Source: Promineifilum sp. (GTDB lineage Bacteria > Chloroflexota > Anaerolineae > Promineifilales > Promineifilaceae). From it: 64,000 nucleotides of DNA. The stretch spans positions 248,001 through 312,000 of the forward strand of contig JACKBY010000001.1 of assembly GCA_020634335.1 (NCBI GenBank). Reading direction: 5' to 3'. The position numbers were made by a program, and so were the translations under genes. This document shows positions 9,335-18,300 of the stretch, in pieces (the first letter of the stretch is position 1; the number at the start of each line of letters is the position of its first letter). Under the pieces are notes generated by a model. It did no database searches. It was not told where the DNA came from and saw only the letters and a program-made list of their open reading frames with translations.

Positions 9335-10402
9335 ATGACCGCATTGCGCCCGGCGGGTGATTTTGATCGCACCTACGAACAGGACATGTCCGTCATCCGG
9401 CGGCCGTGGCAATGGGTGGCGCTGGCGGTTGTCTTGCTGCTCGCCCTCACCGCGCCGCGCTGGGGCAGTGCCTACCTCGTCTCCACCGCTAACCACATCT
9501 TCTACACCATCATCGCCGTCCAGGGCCTAAACGTCCTCGTCGGTTATACCGGCCAAATCTCGCTGGGGCAGGCGGCTTTCATGCTCGTCGGCGGCTACAC
9601 GTCGGCTCTGGTCACCACCCACCTTGGCCTGCCGTTTCCCCTGGCCGTTCTCGTCGCCGGGCTGAGCACCGGGCTGGTGGGCCTGCTGTTCGGCCTGCCT
9701 TCGCTGCGTGTCAAGGGCTTCTATCTGGCGATGGCGACGCTGGCCGCCCAATTCATCATCCCCTGGGTCAGCCGCCACCTCTACCCCGATTTGCTGGGCG
9801 GCACGTCGGGCCGCATCACCGCCCCGGTGCCGGTCATCTTCGGCATCTCGTTCGGCGAGGTCAACAACTACTTCTACCTTTCCCTGATCACCCTGATCCT
9901 GACGACCATCCTGATGCTCAACATCAGCCGGTCGCGCCTGGGCCGCGCCTTCGTCTCCCTGCGCGACAACGACCTGGCCGCCGAATTGCTGGGCGTCAAT
10001 CTGTTCGGCTACAAGCTGCGTGCATTTTTCATCGCCTCGTTCCTGGCCGGCGTGGCCGGAGCGCTGAAAGCCCACAGCCAGCGCGGCGTGGGCACGGAGT
10101 TCGGCTACGGGCTGGAGGAATCGATTATCATGCTGGGCATGCTGGTCATCGGCGGGTTGGGCACCAACCTGGGGCCATTTTTGGGTGTCACGGCCGTCAT
10201 CCTGCTGGAAGATCTGGCCGGTGTCACCGGCCAGCGCATGGCCCAGCTTTTCCCGTCGCAGGCGGCTCGTTTCCTGACATCGTTCCGGCCGATTTTCTTC
10301 GGCCTGATCCTGATGCTGTTCCTGATTTTCGAACCGCGCGGCCTGGCCCACCGCTGGCAGACGATCAAGTCGGCCTGGCGGCTGCGGCCGTTCTCGCGCT
10401 AG
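9335..10402 (+). CDS. livM: Branched-chain-type ABC transporter permease (LivM type)
   Basis: 355 aa with eight to ten hydrophobic helices. Family motifs include LNVLVGYTGQISLGQAAFM, GFYLAMATLAAQF, the EAA-like loop FVSLRDNDLAAELLGVN and GGLGTNLGPFLG. The ATG at 9335 is preceded by GAGGAAAGGAACC at good spacing; an upstream in-frame ATG at 9290 lacks this. It pairs with LivH as the second membrane subunit. The ~170 bases before it hold no recognisable gene. Confidence 0.92.
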   Translation: MTALRPAGDFDRTYEQDMSVIRRPWQWVALAVVLLLALTAPRWGSAYLVSTANHIFYTIIAVQGLNVLVGYTGQISLGQAAFMLVGGYTSALVTTHLGLPFPLAVLVAGLSTGLVGLLFGLPSLRVKGFYLAMATLAAQFIIPWVSRHLYPDLLGGTSGRITAPVPVIFGISFGEVNNYFYLSLITLILTTILMLNISRSRLGRAFVSLRDNDLAAELLGVNLFGYKLRAFFIASFLAGVAGALKAHSQRGVGTEFGYGLEESIIMLGMLVIGGLGTNLGPFLGVTAVILLEDLAGVTGQRMAQLFPSQAARFLTSFRPIFFGLILMLFLIFEPRGLAHRWQTIKSAWRLRPFSR

Positions 10403-10523
10403 CCGCCGCCCACCGGCCGGCGGCCAAATCCGCAACGAAGGAGGTGAATCTATCGAACGGGTGTCTCGTCATCGATCCATGGTATATCGGATACTTGCAA
10501 GGAGAAAACCAGGAGAAAATGAG

Positions 10524-12044
10524 ATGAAGAAGATTTTGATTGTTTCACTGCTATTGATTATGGCGCTGGGGGTGGCGGCCTGTGGCACCTCGCCCCAGGT
10601 CGATCAACTGGCCCCCACGCTGCAGGCGGCGGCCGAGCAACTCGCGCCGACCGTTCAGGCCGCGGTGGAGGAAGTTGCCCCCACCCTACAGGCCGCGGCC
10701 ACCGATCTCGCGCCAACCGTCAACGCGGCTGTCGAGTCCGGCGCGGCCACCTTGGAAGCGGCGGCCACGTCCATCGCCGATACCCCCGAACCGGCCGAGG
10801 AGCCGACGGCCGAGCCGGCCGAAGGCGAGATGGCGGAAGAAGCGTGCAACGAAACCTATGAGGGCGAGACGATCATCGTCCACCAGGCCGCCGGCCTTAC
10901 CGGCCCGCTAGCCCAGATTCTGGGTGACGGCTTCATCAATGGCTCGCAGGCCGCTGTTGACCGTATCAACGCCGCCGGCGGCGTCTGCGGTGTCATGCTG
11001 GAGATCGAACTGGAAGATTCCCAATATGATCCAGAGCAGGAAGTGGCGATCTATGAGCGTTATCGCGCCGAAGACCCGCCGCCGCTGTTCCACCTGTCCT
11101 ATGGCAGTGGCGCGGCCATCGTGCTGAAGGATCGCGTCATCGAAGACAAGGTTCCCCACATCACCGCCGGCCTGAATGACGAGGCCTTCTATATTCCCCG
11201 CAACGGCTATACCTTTGGCACCGGCCCGATCTATTCGGACCAGTTCGCTGGGTTCGTGGGCTGGCTGCAAGACAACTGGGACGAAGTGAAACCAGAAGGC
11301 GCGGGCGATGATATTGTCGTCGGCGTCATCGGCTGGGCCAACGCCTTTGGCGCGGGGGCGACGACGCCCGCCGCTCTGGAATATCTCGAAGGGCGCGGTA
11401 TCACCGTGCTGCCGCTGGAGTCGCAGGAAGTGTTGCCCACGGCCGACGTCACCGGCCAGCTACAAAACCTGTTGGCCAACGGGGCCAACGTCATCTGGGC
11501 GCAGTCGCTGTCCTTTGGCCCGGCCCAGGTCATCGGCACGTTGCAAGCCCTGGGCGCGTGGGATTCGGTCATCGCCAGCGGCGTCAACTGGAGCATGAAC
11601 ACCGACGTGGTCAATATCCTGGGCGAGAACGCGGCCCTGATGGACGGCTACTACGGCGTCATGCCCAGCTACTGGTGGAACGACACCGATAACCCCGGCG
11701 TGCAAATGGCGACCGAGGACTTCGAGGCCGCTGGGCTACCGGACGCCAAGAAGGATGTCGGCTACTTGCTCAGCTACGGCCAGATGTTCGGCGTCGCCAA
11801 CATCCTGCGCCACGCCATGAACATGGTCGGCTTCGATGGCCTGACCGGTGAAGCCGTCTTTGACGCCATGCAGGACATGGGCACCATCGACGCCGGCGGT
11901 ATGGCGACGATGAACGCCGCGGGCGAAGACCGCGCCCCGCGCGAGGCCCAGATTCGGCAGGCGCAGTTCGAGGACGGCGCGATTGAGTTCGTGGTGATCG
12001 AGGACTTCTTCGAACTTCCCGACACCCGCCCGCCCGTGCCGTAG
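10524..12044 (+). CDS. ABC transporter substrate-binding lipoprotein (LivK-like) with 11-residue repeat stalk
   Basis: 506 aa. The lipoprotein signal ends at LGVAACGTS (acylated Cys near residue 19). Residues ~25-80 consist of five 11-residue repeats of the form QLAPTLQAAAE, then a Pro/Glu linker. From residue ~110 a periplasmic-binding type I fold follows (GETIIVHQAAGLTGPLAQIL; GGVCGVMLEIELEDSQYDPE). It captures the solute outside the cell for LivHMGF. The repeat stalk is probably helical and spaces the binding domain from the membrane. The start at 10524 follows AGGAGAAAATGAG; in-frame upstream sequence is not signal-like. Confidence 0.88.
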   Translation: MKKILIVSLLLIMALGVAACGTSPQVDQLAPTLQAAAEQLAPTVQAAVEEVAPTLQAAATDLAPTVNAAVESGAATLEAAATSIADTPEPAEEPTAEPAEGEMAEEACNETYEGETIIVHQAAGLTGPLAQILGDGFINGSQAAVDRINAAGGVCGVMLEIELEDSQYDPEQEVAIYERYRAEDPPPLFHLSYGSGAAIVLKDRVIEDKVPHITAGLNDEAFYIPRNGYTFGTGPIYSDQFAGFVGWLQDNWDEVKPEGAGDDIVVGVIGWANAFGAGATTPAALEYLEGRGITVLPLESQEVLPTADVTGQLQNLLANGANVIWAQSLSFGPAQVIGTLQALGAWDSVIASGVNWSMNTDVVNILGENAALMDGYYGVMPSYWWNDTDNPGVQMATEDFEAAGLPDAKKDVGYLLSYGQMFGVANILRHAMNMVGFDGLTGEAVFDAMQDMGTIDAGGMATMNAAGEDRAPREAQIRQAQFEDGAIEFVVIEDFFELPDTRPPVP

Positions 12045-12055
12045 CGGAGTTTATT

Positions 12056-12099
12056 CGCAGATTTCGCAGATTTCCAGACTTTAATCTGCGAAATCTGCG
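12056..12099. repeat. Perfect 17-bp inverted repeat of iterated CGCAGATTT units
   Basis: The arm at 12056-12072 is the exact complement of 12083-12099, with a 10-base loop. The unit is CGCAGATTT repeated. It lies between the binding-protein stop and the livF start. A related, less symmetric copy is at 49760-49810. Confidence 0.85.
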
Positions 12100-12121
12100 T
12101 CATCTGCGGATTATCTTTCTT

Positions 12122-12919
12122 ATGCTCAAGGTCAATAACATCGAGGTCGTCTACAACGACGTGATCCTGGTCTTGCGCGGCGTCACGCTGGAGGTCGGCA
12201 CAGGGCAGATCGTCGCCCTGCTGGGGGCCAACGGCGCGGGCAAGTCGACGACGCTCAAGGCTATCTCTGGCCTGCTCCACACCCAGCAGGGCGAGGTAAC
12301 GCGCGGCAACGTCGACTTCGACGGCGAGCGCGTCGACCGGATGTATCCTGAAGATATCGTGCAGCGCGGCGTCGTCCAGGTTCACGAGGGACGGCCGCTG
12401 TTCGAGCACCTGACCGTCGACGAGAACTTGCGTGCCGGGGCGCTCTTTCGCGGCACGTCCGGCCCGGCCCTGCGTGACGACCTCGACCGCGTCTATAGTT
12501 ACTTCCCGCGCCTGCAGGAGTTCCGCAAGCGCACCAGCGGCTATCTCTCCGGCGGCGAGCAACAAATGGTGGTCATCGGCCGCGCGCTCATGGCCCGGCC
12601 ACGCCTGATGCTGCTCGACGAGCCGTCGCTGGGTCTGGCCCCACTGCTGGTGCAGGACATCTTCGAGATCATCCGGCGTATCAATCAGGACGAGGGCGTG
12701 TCCATCTTGCTGGTGGAGCAAAATGCCCACGTCGCCCTGCAAACAGCCGACTACGCTTACGTGATGGAAAATGGCCGCATCGTCCTCGACGGCCCGGCCG
12801 CCGGCCTGGCCCAAAACGCGGATATCAAAGAGTTCTATCTGGGCCTGACCCAACTGGGAGAGCGCAAGAGCTACCGCGACGTGAAGCACTATAAGCGGCG
12901 CAAGCGATGGCTGGGTTAA
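12122..12919 (+). CDS. livF: Branched-chain-type ABC transporter ATP-binding protein (LivF type)
   Basis: 265 aa. Walker A GANGAGKST, signature YLSGGEQQMVVIGRAL, Walker B LMLLDEPSLGLAP and H-loop LLVEQNAHVAL are all intact. The C-terminal LivF extension (FYLGLTQLGERKSYRDVKHYKRRKRW) is family-typical. It heterodimerises with LivG. The stop codon (12917-12919) lies inside the left inverted repeat of the four-helix cassette that follows. Confidence 0.92.
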   Translation: MLKVNNIEVVYNDVILVLRGVTLEVGTGQIVALLGANGAGKSTTLKAISGLLHTQQGEVTRGNVDFDGERVDRMYPEDIVQRGVVQVHEGRPLFEHLTVDENLRAGALFRGTSGPALRDDLDRVYSYFPRLQEFRKRTSGYLSGGEQQMVVIGRALMARPRLMLLDEPSLGLAPLLVQDIFEIIRRINQDEGVSILLVEQNAHVALQTADYAYVMENGRIVLDGPAAGLAQNADIKEFYLGLTQLGERKSYRDVKHYKRRKRWLG

Positions 12920-13327
12920 GGATAAAGGATGAAGGATGGAGGGTTCGGGGGAGCGGATTCGGGCGTTTGCGGTCAGGATTATTCGGTTGTATGGGGCGCT
13001 GCCGAAGAGTACCGAGGCACAGGTATCGGGAGGCAGATGTTGCGGTCGGGTACTTTGGTGGGGGCGCAATACCGCGAGGCCAAGCGCGCCCGCTCCGACG
13101 CGGAGTTCATCAGCAAGCTGGAAGGAGGGCTTCAGGAATTGGAAAAGACGCGCTACTGGATGGAATTGCTGGGCGATGCGGCAATAATGGACTGGAGCAA
13201 ACCAGCGTCGCTCGACGAAGAGGCCGATGCTCTAACCCGCATACTCGTCACCATCGTTAAACAACGAAAACAAGTCAAAGGATAGAGGATGAATTTTTAT
13301 CCCTCATCCTTCATCTTTCATCCTTAA
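12916..13327. mobile_element. 412-bp cassette bounded by 23-bp terminal inverted repeats
   Basis: The left end (12916-12938) and the right end (13305-13327) are inverted repeats matching at 21 of 23 positions. Both begin TTAAGGAT and are built from iterated GGATRAA heptamers. The interior carries one gene, a frameshifted four-helix-bundle protein whose ATG lies at the edge of the left repeat. A second short palindrome (13279-13312) sits at the right end. No transposase is present, so any mobility would have to be in trans. No target duplication could be identified with confidence. Confidence 0.5.
12936..13285 (+). pseudogene. Four-helix-bundle protein (S23/IVS-type, Avd-related), frameshifted
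   Basis: The N-terminal part reads in the frame starting at ATG 12936 (RIRAFAVRIIRLYGALPKST). The rest reads one base out of phase (IGRQMLRSGTLVGAQYREAK, then DAEFISKLEGGLQELEKTRY). Together they make the four-helix-bundle family known from 23S rRNA intervening sequences and related to the Avd accessory protein of diversity-generating retroelements. The break is at about 13026, where one base seems missing after the codons for EAQV. No slippery heptamer is visible, so mutation or sequence error is likelier than programmed shifting. Confidence 0.75.
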
Positions 13328-13331
13328 AACC

Positions 13332-14528
13332 ATGGACGACCGCAAACTACAAACTATCATTCAACACGCCTACGCCAACTCGCCGGCGTTTCGGGCGCGG
13401 CTCGATGGGGCCGGGGTCAAGCCGGGGGATGTGCGCTCGGTCGCTGATCTGACGGCCGTGCCCGTGTTCACCAAGGACGACGCCGTGGCGCTGCAACAGG
13501 CCGACCCGCCTTTCGGCGGGATGCTGGCCGCGCCGCTGTCGGCCGTCAGCCACATCTTCTTCTCCCCCGGCCCGCTCTATGAGCCGGGGCCGGCGGAGGA
13601 CGACGCGGCCTGGGATGTGGCCGTCAAGCTGTTGCGCGAGGTGGGCTTCGGCGCGGGCGATATTATCCTCAACAGCCTGTCCTACCATCTCGTGCCCGCC
13701 GGCTACCTGTTCGACGGCGCGTTCGCCCGGCTGGGGGCGACGGTCATCCCCGCCGGCACCGGCCCGGCCGACCTGCAATTGCAGATGGCCCGCGACCTGG
13801 CCGCCACGGGCTTTGTGGGCACGCCCAGCTTCCTGTTGAGTCTGATGCAAAAGGCCGAGGAGCAGGGCATCAGCCTGTCGCTGCGGCGGGCTGTGACCAC
13901 GGCCGAGCCGCTGCCGCCCGTCCTGCGCCAGACGCTCGTCGGTTCATACGGACTGGAGGTCATCAATACCTACGCCACCGCCGAACTGGGCGTGCTGGCC
14001 GTCAACAGCGGCGAGGGGATGGCGATGCGCCTGCTGCCGGAGCCGCTCATCCAGGTCGTCGATCCCGACAGCGGCGCGCTCGTCGGCCCCGGCGAGACGG
14101 GCGAGGTGGTCGTCACCAACACCAACCGTTTCTACCCGCTCATCCGCTTCGGCACGGGCGATCTGGCGATGAACGTCGATCCCCGGCCGGGCGAGAGCCG
14201 GCAAGAGGAACGGGCGATTATCCTCGTTGGCCGGCGCGGCGAAGCGATCAAGGTGCGCGGCATGTTCCTCCACCCCAACCAGTTGCGCTTCGCCGCCGCC
14301 CAGGTGCCCGGCGTGCGGGCGACGCAGGCGGTTATCACCCGGCCGGATGGAGCGCGCGATCATCTGGCGCTGCGGGTGGAGATGGTGGAGGGGGCGGATG
14401 AGGCAGCCGTGGTGCAGGGGTTGAAGGCGGCCGTGCAGGGGGTTTGTCGGGTGAGAGTGGATGAGGTAGGGTTTGAAGAGGTAGCCGCTGAACAACCGGT
14501 GGTTGTTGACGAACGAGTGTGGGCCTGA
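13332..14528 (+). CDS. Phenylacetate-CoA ligase-family (PaaK-like) adenylate-forming enzyme
   Basis: 398 aa, slightly short of a typical PaaK (~430). Features include an N-terminal YANSPAFRARL helix, the TTAEPLPPVLRQTL region, the YATAELGVLA substrate/AMP motif, GETGEVVVTN, a RFGTGDLA motif and a C-terminal GRRGEAIKVRGMF hinge. It probably activates an aromatic or other acid to its CoA thioester. The glycine-rich P-loop is weak (FFSPGPLYEPG), as in some divergent members. It closes the transporter operon and is the second CoA ligase there. Confidence 0.82.
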   Translation: MDDRKLQTIIQHAYANSPAFRARLDGAGVKPGDVRSVADLTAVPVFTKDDAVALQQADPPFGGMLAAPLSAVSHIFFSPGPLYEPGPAEDDAAWDVAVKLLREVGFGAGDIILNSLSYHLVPAGYLFDGAFARLGATVIPAGTGPADLQLQMARDLAATGFVGTPSFLLSLMQKAEEQGISLSLRRAVTTAEPLPPVLRQTLVGSYGLEVINTYATAELGVLAVNSGEGMAMRLLPEPLIQVVDPDSGALVGPGETGEVVVTNTNRFYPLIRFGTGDLAMNVDPRPGESRQEERAIILVGRRGEAIKVRGMFLHPNQLRFAAAQVPGVRATQAVITRPDGARDHLALRVEMVEGADEAAVVQGLKAAVQGVCRVRVDEVGFEEVAAEQPVVVDERVWA

Positions 14529-14702
14529 TGCTATAATCGCAATCGTGTTCGTAATCGAAGATCGATTATGATGACATGGCCGCCATCTTGTCGGTCGACA
14601 GCCACTTCGATTTGAGCGGGCCGAAACGGAGCTCGCCCCACCGCTTGCTGGTGAGTTTGCGGTAAAAACCAAGAAGGCGCTGACTAGCTCAGCGCCCTCT
14701 TT
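14529..14702 (+). ncRNA. Candidate small transcript with extended -10 promoter and terminator
   Basis: Immediately after the PaaK-like stop there is an extended -10 element, TGCTATAAT (14529-14537). About 140 bases later a GC-rich hairpin ends at 14696, followed by CTCTTT. This could produce a ~155-base RNA. It contains a 29-codon ORF starting at ATG 14576 and ending at 14665, but no clear ribosome site. No known RNA family is recognised, and the hairpin may simply serve the convergent hsp20 gene. Confidence 0.28.
14676..14696 (-). terminator. Terminator hairpin of the hsp20 gene
   Basis: GGCGCTGA (14676-14683) and TCAGCGCC (14689-14696) form an 8-bp stem with a 5-base loop. On the minus strand it is followed by TTCTTGGTTTTT, a reasonable U-rich tail, 27 bases after the hsp20 stop. 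On the plus strand the tail is weaker (CTCTTT). Confidence 0.65.
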
Positions 14703-14722
14703 CACGCAATTCTGTAGACCAT

Positions 14723-15184
14723 TTAGGCGGTCTTGATCTCGATCCGCTTCGGCTTCACTTCCTCGGCCTTGGGCACGGTCAGGGTCAGGACGCCGTTCTC
14801 GTAGGCGGCTTCGATCTCGTTGGCATTAACCGGGACGGGGAAGCGCAGGCTGCGGCTGAAGCTGCCGAAGCGACGCTCGCGGATGTGGTAGGTCTCTTCC
14901 TCGATGTCATCGTCTTCTCGAACTTCGCCCTGAACGGTCAGGACGTTATCTTCCAACGTGACGTTTAAGTCTTCAGGATTGATGCCCGGCAAAGAGGCCT
15001 TGACAATAAAGGCGTCACCCTTCTCGGCTACGTCGAGGGCCAAGCTCCAACTGCCGACAACGTCATTGGTGCGCATCGGCATGCCCCAGCGGGCGCGATA
15101 GCGCGGCGATTCAAAAACGCGGTCAAATTCGTTAAACAAATCGGATGCTTCGCGCATCGGGTTCCAGCGCACTAGTGTAGACAT
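14723..15184 (-). CDS. hsp20: Small heat shock protein, Hsp20/alpha-crystallin family
   Basis: 153 aa, the usual length. The alpha-crystallin domain spans residues ~45-148: LDVAEKGDAFIVKASLPGI, then DNVLTVQGEVREDD, FGSFSRSLRFPVPV, and the closing strand AAYENGVLTLTVPKAE. A short IEIKTA tail replaces the IXI motif. It is an ATP-independent holdase forming oligomers that bind unfolding proteins. CCGGAGG precedes the ATG. It is monocistronic, with its own terminator and an unusually AT-rich upstream region. Confidence 0.93.
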   Translation of the reverse strand: MSTLVRWNPMREASDLFNEFDRVFESPRYRARWGMPMRTNDVVGSWSLALDVAEKGDAFIVKASLPGINPEDLNVTLEDNVLTVQGEVREDDDIEEETYHIRERRFGSFSRSLRFPVPVNANEIEAAYENGVLTLTVPKAEEVKPKRIEIKTA

Positions 15185-15243
15185 GGTTAACCTCCGGATT
15201 GTGTGTTGAATATATGTTGCTTGATAGTCGTGGATTTTTGAAC

Positions 15244-15315
15244 GCCCCCTAGGGGCTAACTATCTCTTATTTTGTAAGGCTAATATATGAAACAAATAAT
15301 ACGAACGTAAGAGAT
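15244..15315 (-). promoter_or_regulatory. Putative control region of hsp20
   Basis: Within an AT-rich stretch upstream of hsp20 there is a palindrome, CCCCTAGGGG (15246-15255), and a pair of inverted 8-mers, ATCTCTTA (15262-15269) and TAAGAGAT (15308-15315), 38 bases apart. A possible -10, TATATT on the minus strand (15287-15282), lies between them. Operator or RNA-thermometer roles are only inferred. Confidence 0.35.
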
Positions 15316-15353
15316 TTATTGGAATGACTCAGTGCTAAAGACCTTTGTATTCA

Positions 15354-18300
15354 TCACTGGCTGATGGTCACGAATTCCGCGCCCGCGGTCTGCAGCCGTT
15401 GGTCGGTGGCGGGGTCGTAGAGGCCGACGTGGAGCATCAGCGGCCCGGCAGGCAGCTCGGCCGGCAGGCTGAGCGTGTGCATGTCGGTGACATATTCGCC
15501 CGGCTGCCAGCCGGTCGTCGGCCGCGACCAATCGGCCGGGACACCGTCGGATTGCGCCAGGATGTTGCCTGCCTCGTCGACGAGGTGGACGAAGACGTGG
15601 TAGCCAGTGGCCGTCTCCGCCTCGGCGCGCCAGACGAGGACGAGAGAGCACGGGGAAGAGGGTGAAAGGGAGCAGGGGGGCGAAGGAGGATCGGTCAGGC
15701 CAACCAGGGTCGCGACAACTGTTCCATCGGTCGCCCTAAAGGGCGCATCAAGTTTCAACGCCAATTGAGGCTTGCTGAAAACCCGCTCCGGCGCGGACAC
15801 GGCTATTTGCCCCAACGGAAAATTCTCAACGTAGAAACGATAGACGCCGCTCGGCAACCCGGCCGGTAGCTGAACCACGTGCTGGCCGCGCAGATGCCCA
15901 TGCGCCGGCCAGCCTTTCGGCGGCAGGCCCTCGCGCACGGCCGGCAGCGACCACGCGGCCACCTCTGCCCCGGCCTCATCCACCAGCCGCAGGGCGAATT
16001 GTTCGCACAACGCACGGTCGGCGCACTCCCAGAAGAGTGTCAGCAGAACGGAGTCGCCCGCCGTCGCCTCGGCCCGATCCTGATTGTAACCGAGCAAGCG
16101 CAGTCCCGAAGCCGGGAAATCGTATTCGACCGGATATTGCGGTGCAAAGGTTGGCGGCGTGTCGGGGTTGGCGATCTCGATTTGGCCGATGACCGCCGTC
16201 GGTCCGACAGCCTGACCAGAGGCCGTGTCGACCAGCGTTACCGGGGCCAGCGTGGCCTTGTCGAACAGCGTCACGACAACGTCGTAGAAGCCGGGCGGTG
16301 TGCCGCTGAGCGTGCGCACCTCGCGGCTGTCCCAGCCCCACTCGCCGGGCGACCAGAGGCGGGTGGGCGGCGCGTCCTCGAAGACCCGCGGCCGTTCCGT
16401 GCCTTTCTCGCTCCAGGCCAGTCCGCCCGGCCCGATGAGCGTGATCTCGGACTGGTAATCGACCGCGGGCGGGGCAACGGCCGTCCAGGCCAGGTCGATG
16501 TCGAACGTTTCCCCGGCAGGCACGCGGTCGCGGCTCAGGTTGAAGCCGTTCAGCGCCAACTCACCGCCTTGCAAGGAGCTAGCCTGGGCCACCGGCGGCG
16601 CGGCCGGCCGGCGAAGCGGCGACTCATGGTTGTCCACGTAGACCTTGACACCCAGCAACCCCACGACGAGCAACCCTAATATCACCCATTCGCTGCGCCG
16701 CAACGGCATCAATGAGGGGCGAGGGGCCGCCGTCCGTCGGCTGTCGTCCACCGTCCACCGCTTTGCCCCCACCGCCACGACTATCACCCCCACCGCCGAC
16801 AACATACTCAGCCCCACCAGCGCCAGCCGCAAAGGCGTCGCGCCCCAATTGACGCGGATATCGTGCGTCCCGGCGGGCACGTCGAAGGTAATTAGCCCCG
16901 TGGGGTCTTCGGGGGCAATGGGTACACGTTCGCCGTCGACGCGGGCCGACCAGCCGGGGAAGGCAAAGCTCAGGTAGCGGGCGATGAACGGCTCCGGCGA
17001 ATCGACGGTCAACGTCACGCCGAAGCGCTCATAGACGACGTCGCTCAGCGACGCCCCCGCGGGCAGGGCCGTGGCATCGAAGCGTTGCGGCGTGCGCCCG
17101 GCGGCGAAGTCGGCTTCCAGCGGCGAGCCGGTCGGCCGCTGGCGCACCGTGCGCGGGAAGTAGCTGCCTTCCGGGTCGACGCCGACCAGTCCAGTGATGC
17201 GTTCATAAGCGTGGACGGTCAGGATTGTCGGGAACGGCTCTTCCTCGCAAAAGCGCGGGTAGAGGTTGGGGATGGCTTCGATGATCAGCAGCGCGACGGC
17301 GGCGGCGAGCAGGACGGTTGACAACAGGCGGCGACCCGGCACCGGCGCGGCCGCTCGGCTGTAGGCAAAGGGCACGCCCGCCAGAAACGCCACCGGCAGC
17401 GCAGCGCGGCCGACGAAGCGCCACGGGAACTGGACGAAGTCGATGAGCGGCAGGGCTTCCCACAGGGGGCGGGAGAAGGGCAGCGCCATGAGCAGAAAGA
17501 CGGCCGCGCCGGCGGCCATGAGGATGAGGTGCAGCCGTTGCTCGCGGGCGCGGCTGCCTTTGCCCCGAATCCACACCAGCCCGGTCAGCCCCAGCGCCGC
17601 CAGGGCCAACGGCACCCAACCCAGCCGAAACAGCAGCGGTGGGTTAACCAGGGCCGGGTCTTCGGGGGCGACCGGCCCCAGGATTTCGCCGGGCGAGGCG
17701 AAGTTATAGCGCCAGTCGTTGTTGCGTGTCGTCGTCGACATCTCCAGCGTCACCTCGTCCATCTCCAGCAGCGCCCCACCGGTGTAGAAAAAGGCCAGGC
17801 CCAGACCGAGGGCGAGGAGGGCGAGGAGGCGGAAAATGCGACGAGTGACGAGCGACGAGTGACGAGTGACAACCGGAGCGGATGGTTTGTCGTCGGAGGT
17901 TGGTGATCTGTCGTCGGTTGTCCGCTCGCGGTCGAGCAGGGCCAGGGCGGCCAGATAGACCAGCAATGTCGGCGCGAAGAGGAAGGTGGAGATGTTGTGG
18001 CTGATCGACAGAAGGGCCAGGCCCAGCACCCCGGCCGCGAACGCGCGCGTGGAGCCGAACAGTACCCAACGCCGTCCGACCCACAGCAGGAACGGAAAGA
18101 GCGGCAGGGCCAGGGATTCCGGCGCGTTGCCGCGAATGAGGGCGTCGACCAGCACGTAGGGGGCGGCCATGTAGGCTACGGCCGACACGAGCGCCGCGCG
18201 TGGCCCAAACAGGTCACGCACCCACAGGAACATGAACGCGCCGCACAGCAGAATGGTCGCCGCGTAGAACAGGTTCGACGCCGCGGGCAGCGGCAGCCCG

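Noticed and set aside
12936..13285. Programmed -1 frameshifting in the four-helix gene.
   Set aside because: No X-XXY-YYZ heptamer or downstream structure is visible at the shift point near 13026.
15325..15345. CIRCE operator near hsp20.
   Set aside because: Only a half site resembling AGTGCTAA exists; the second half at nine-base spacing is absent, and the site lies ~150 bases from the hsp20 start.
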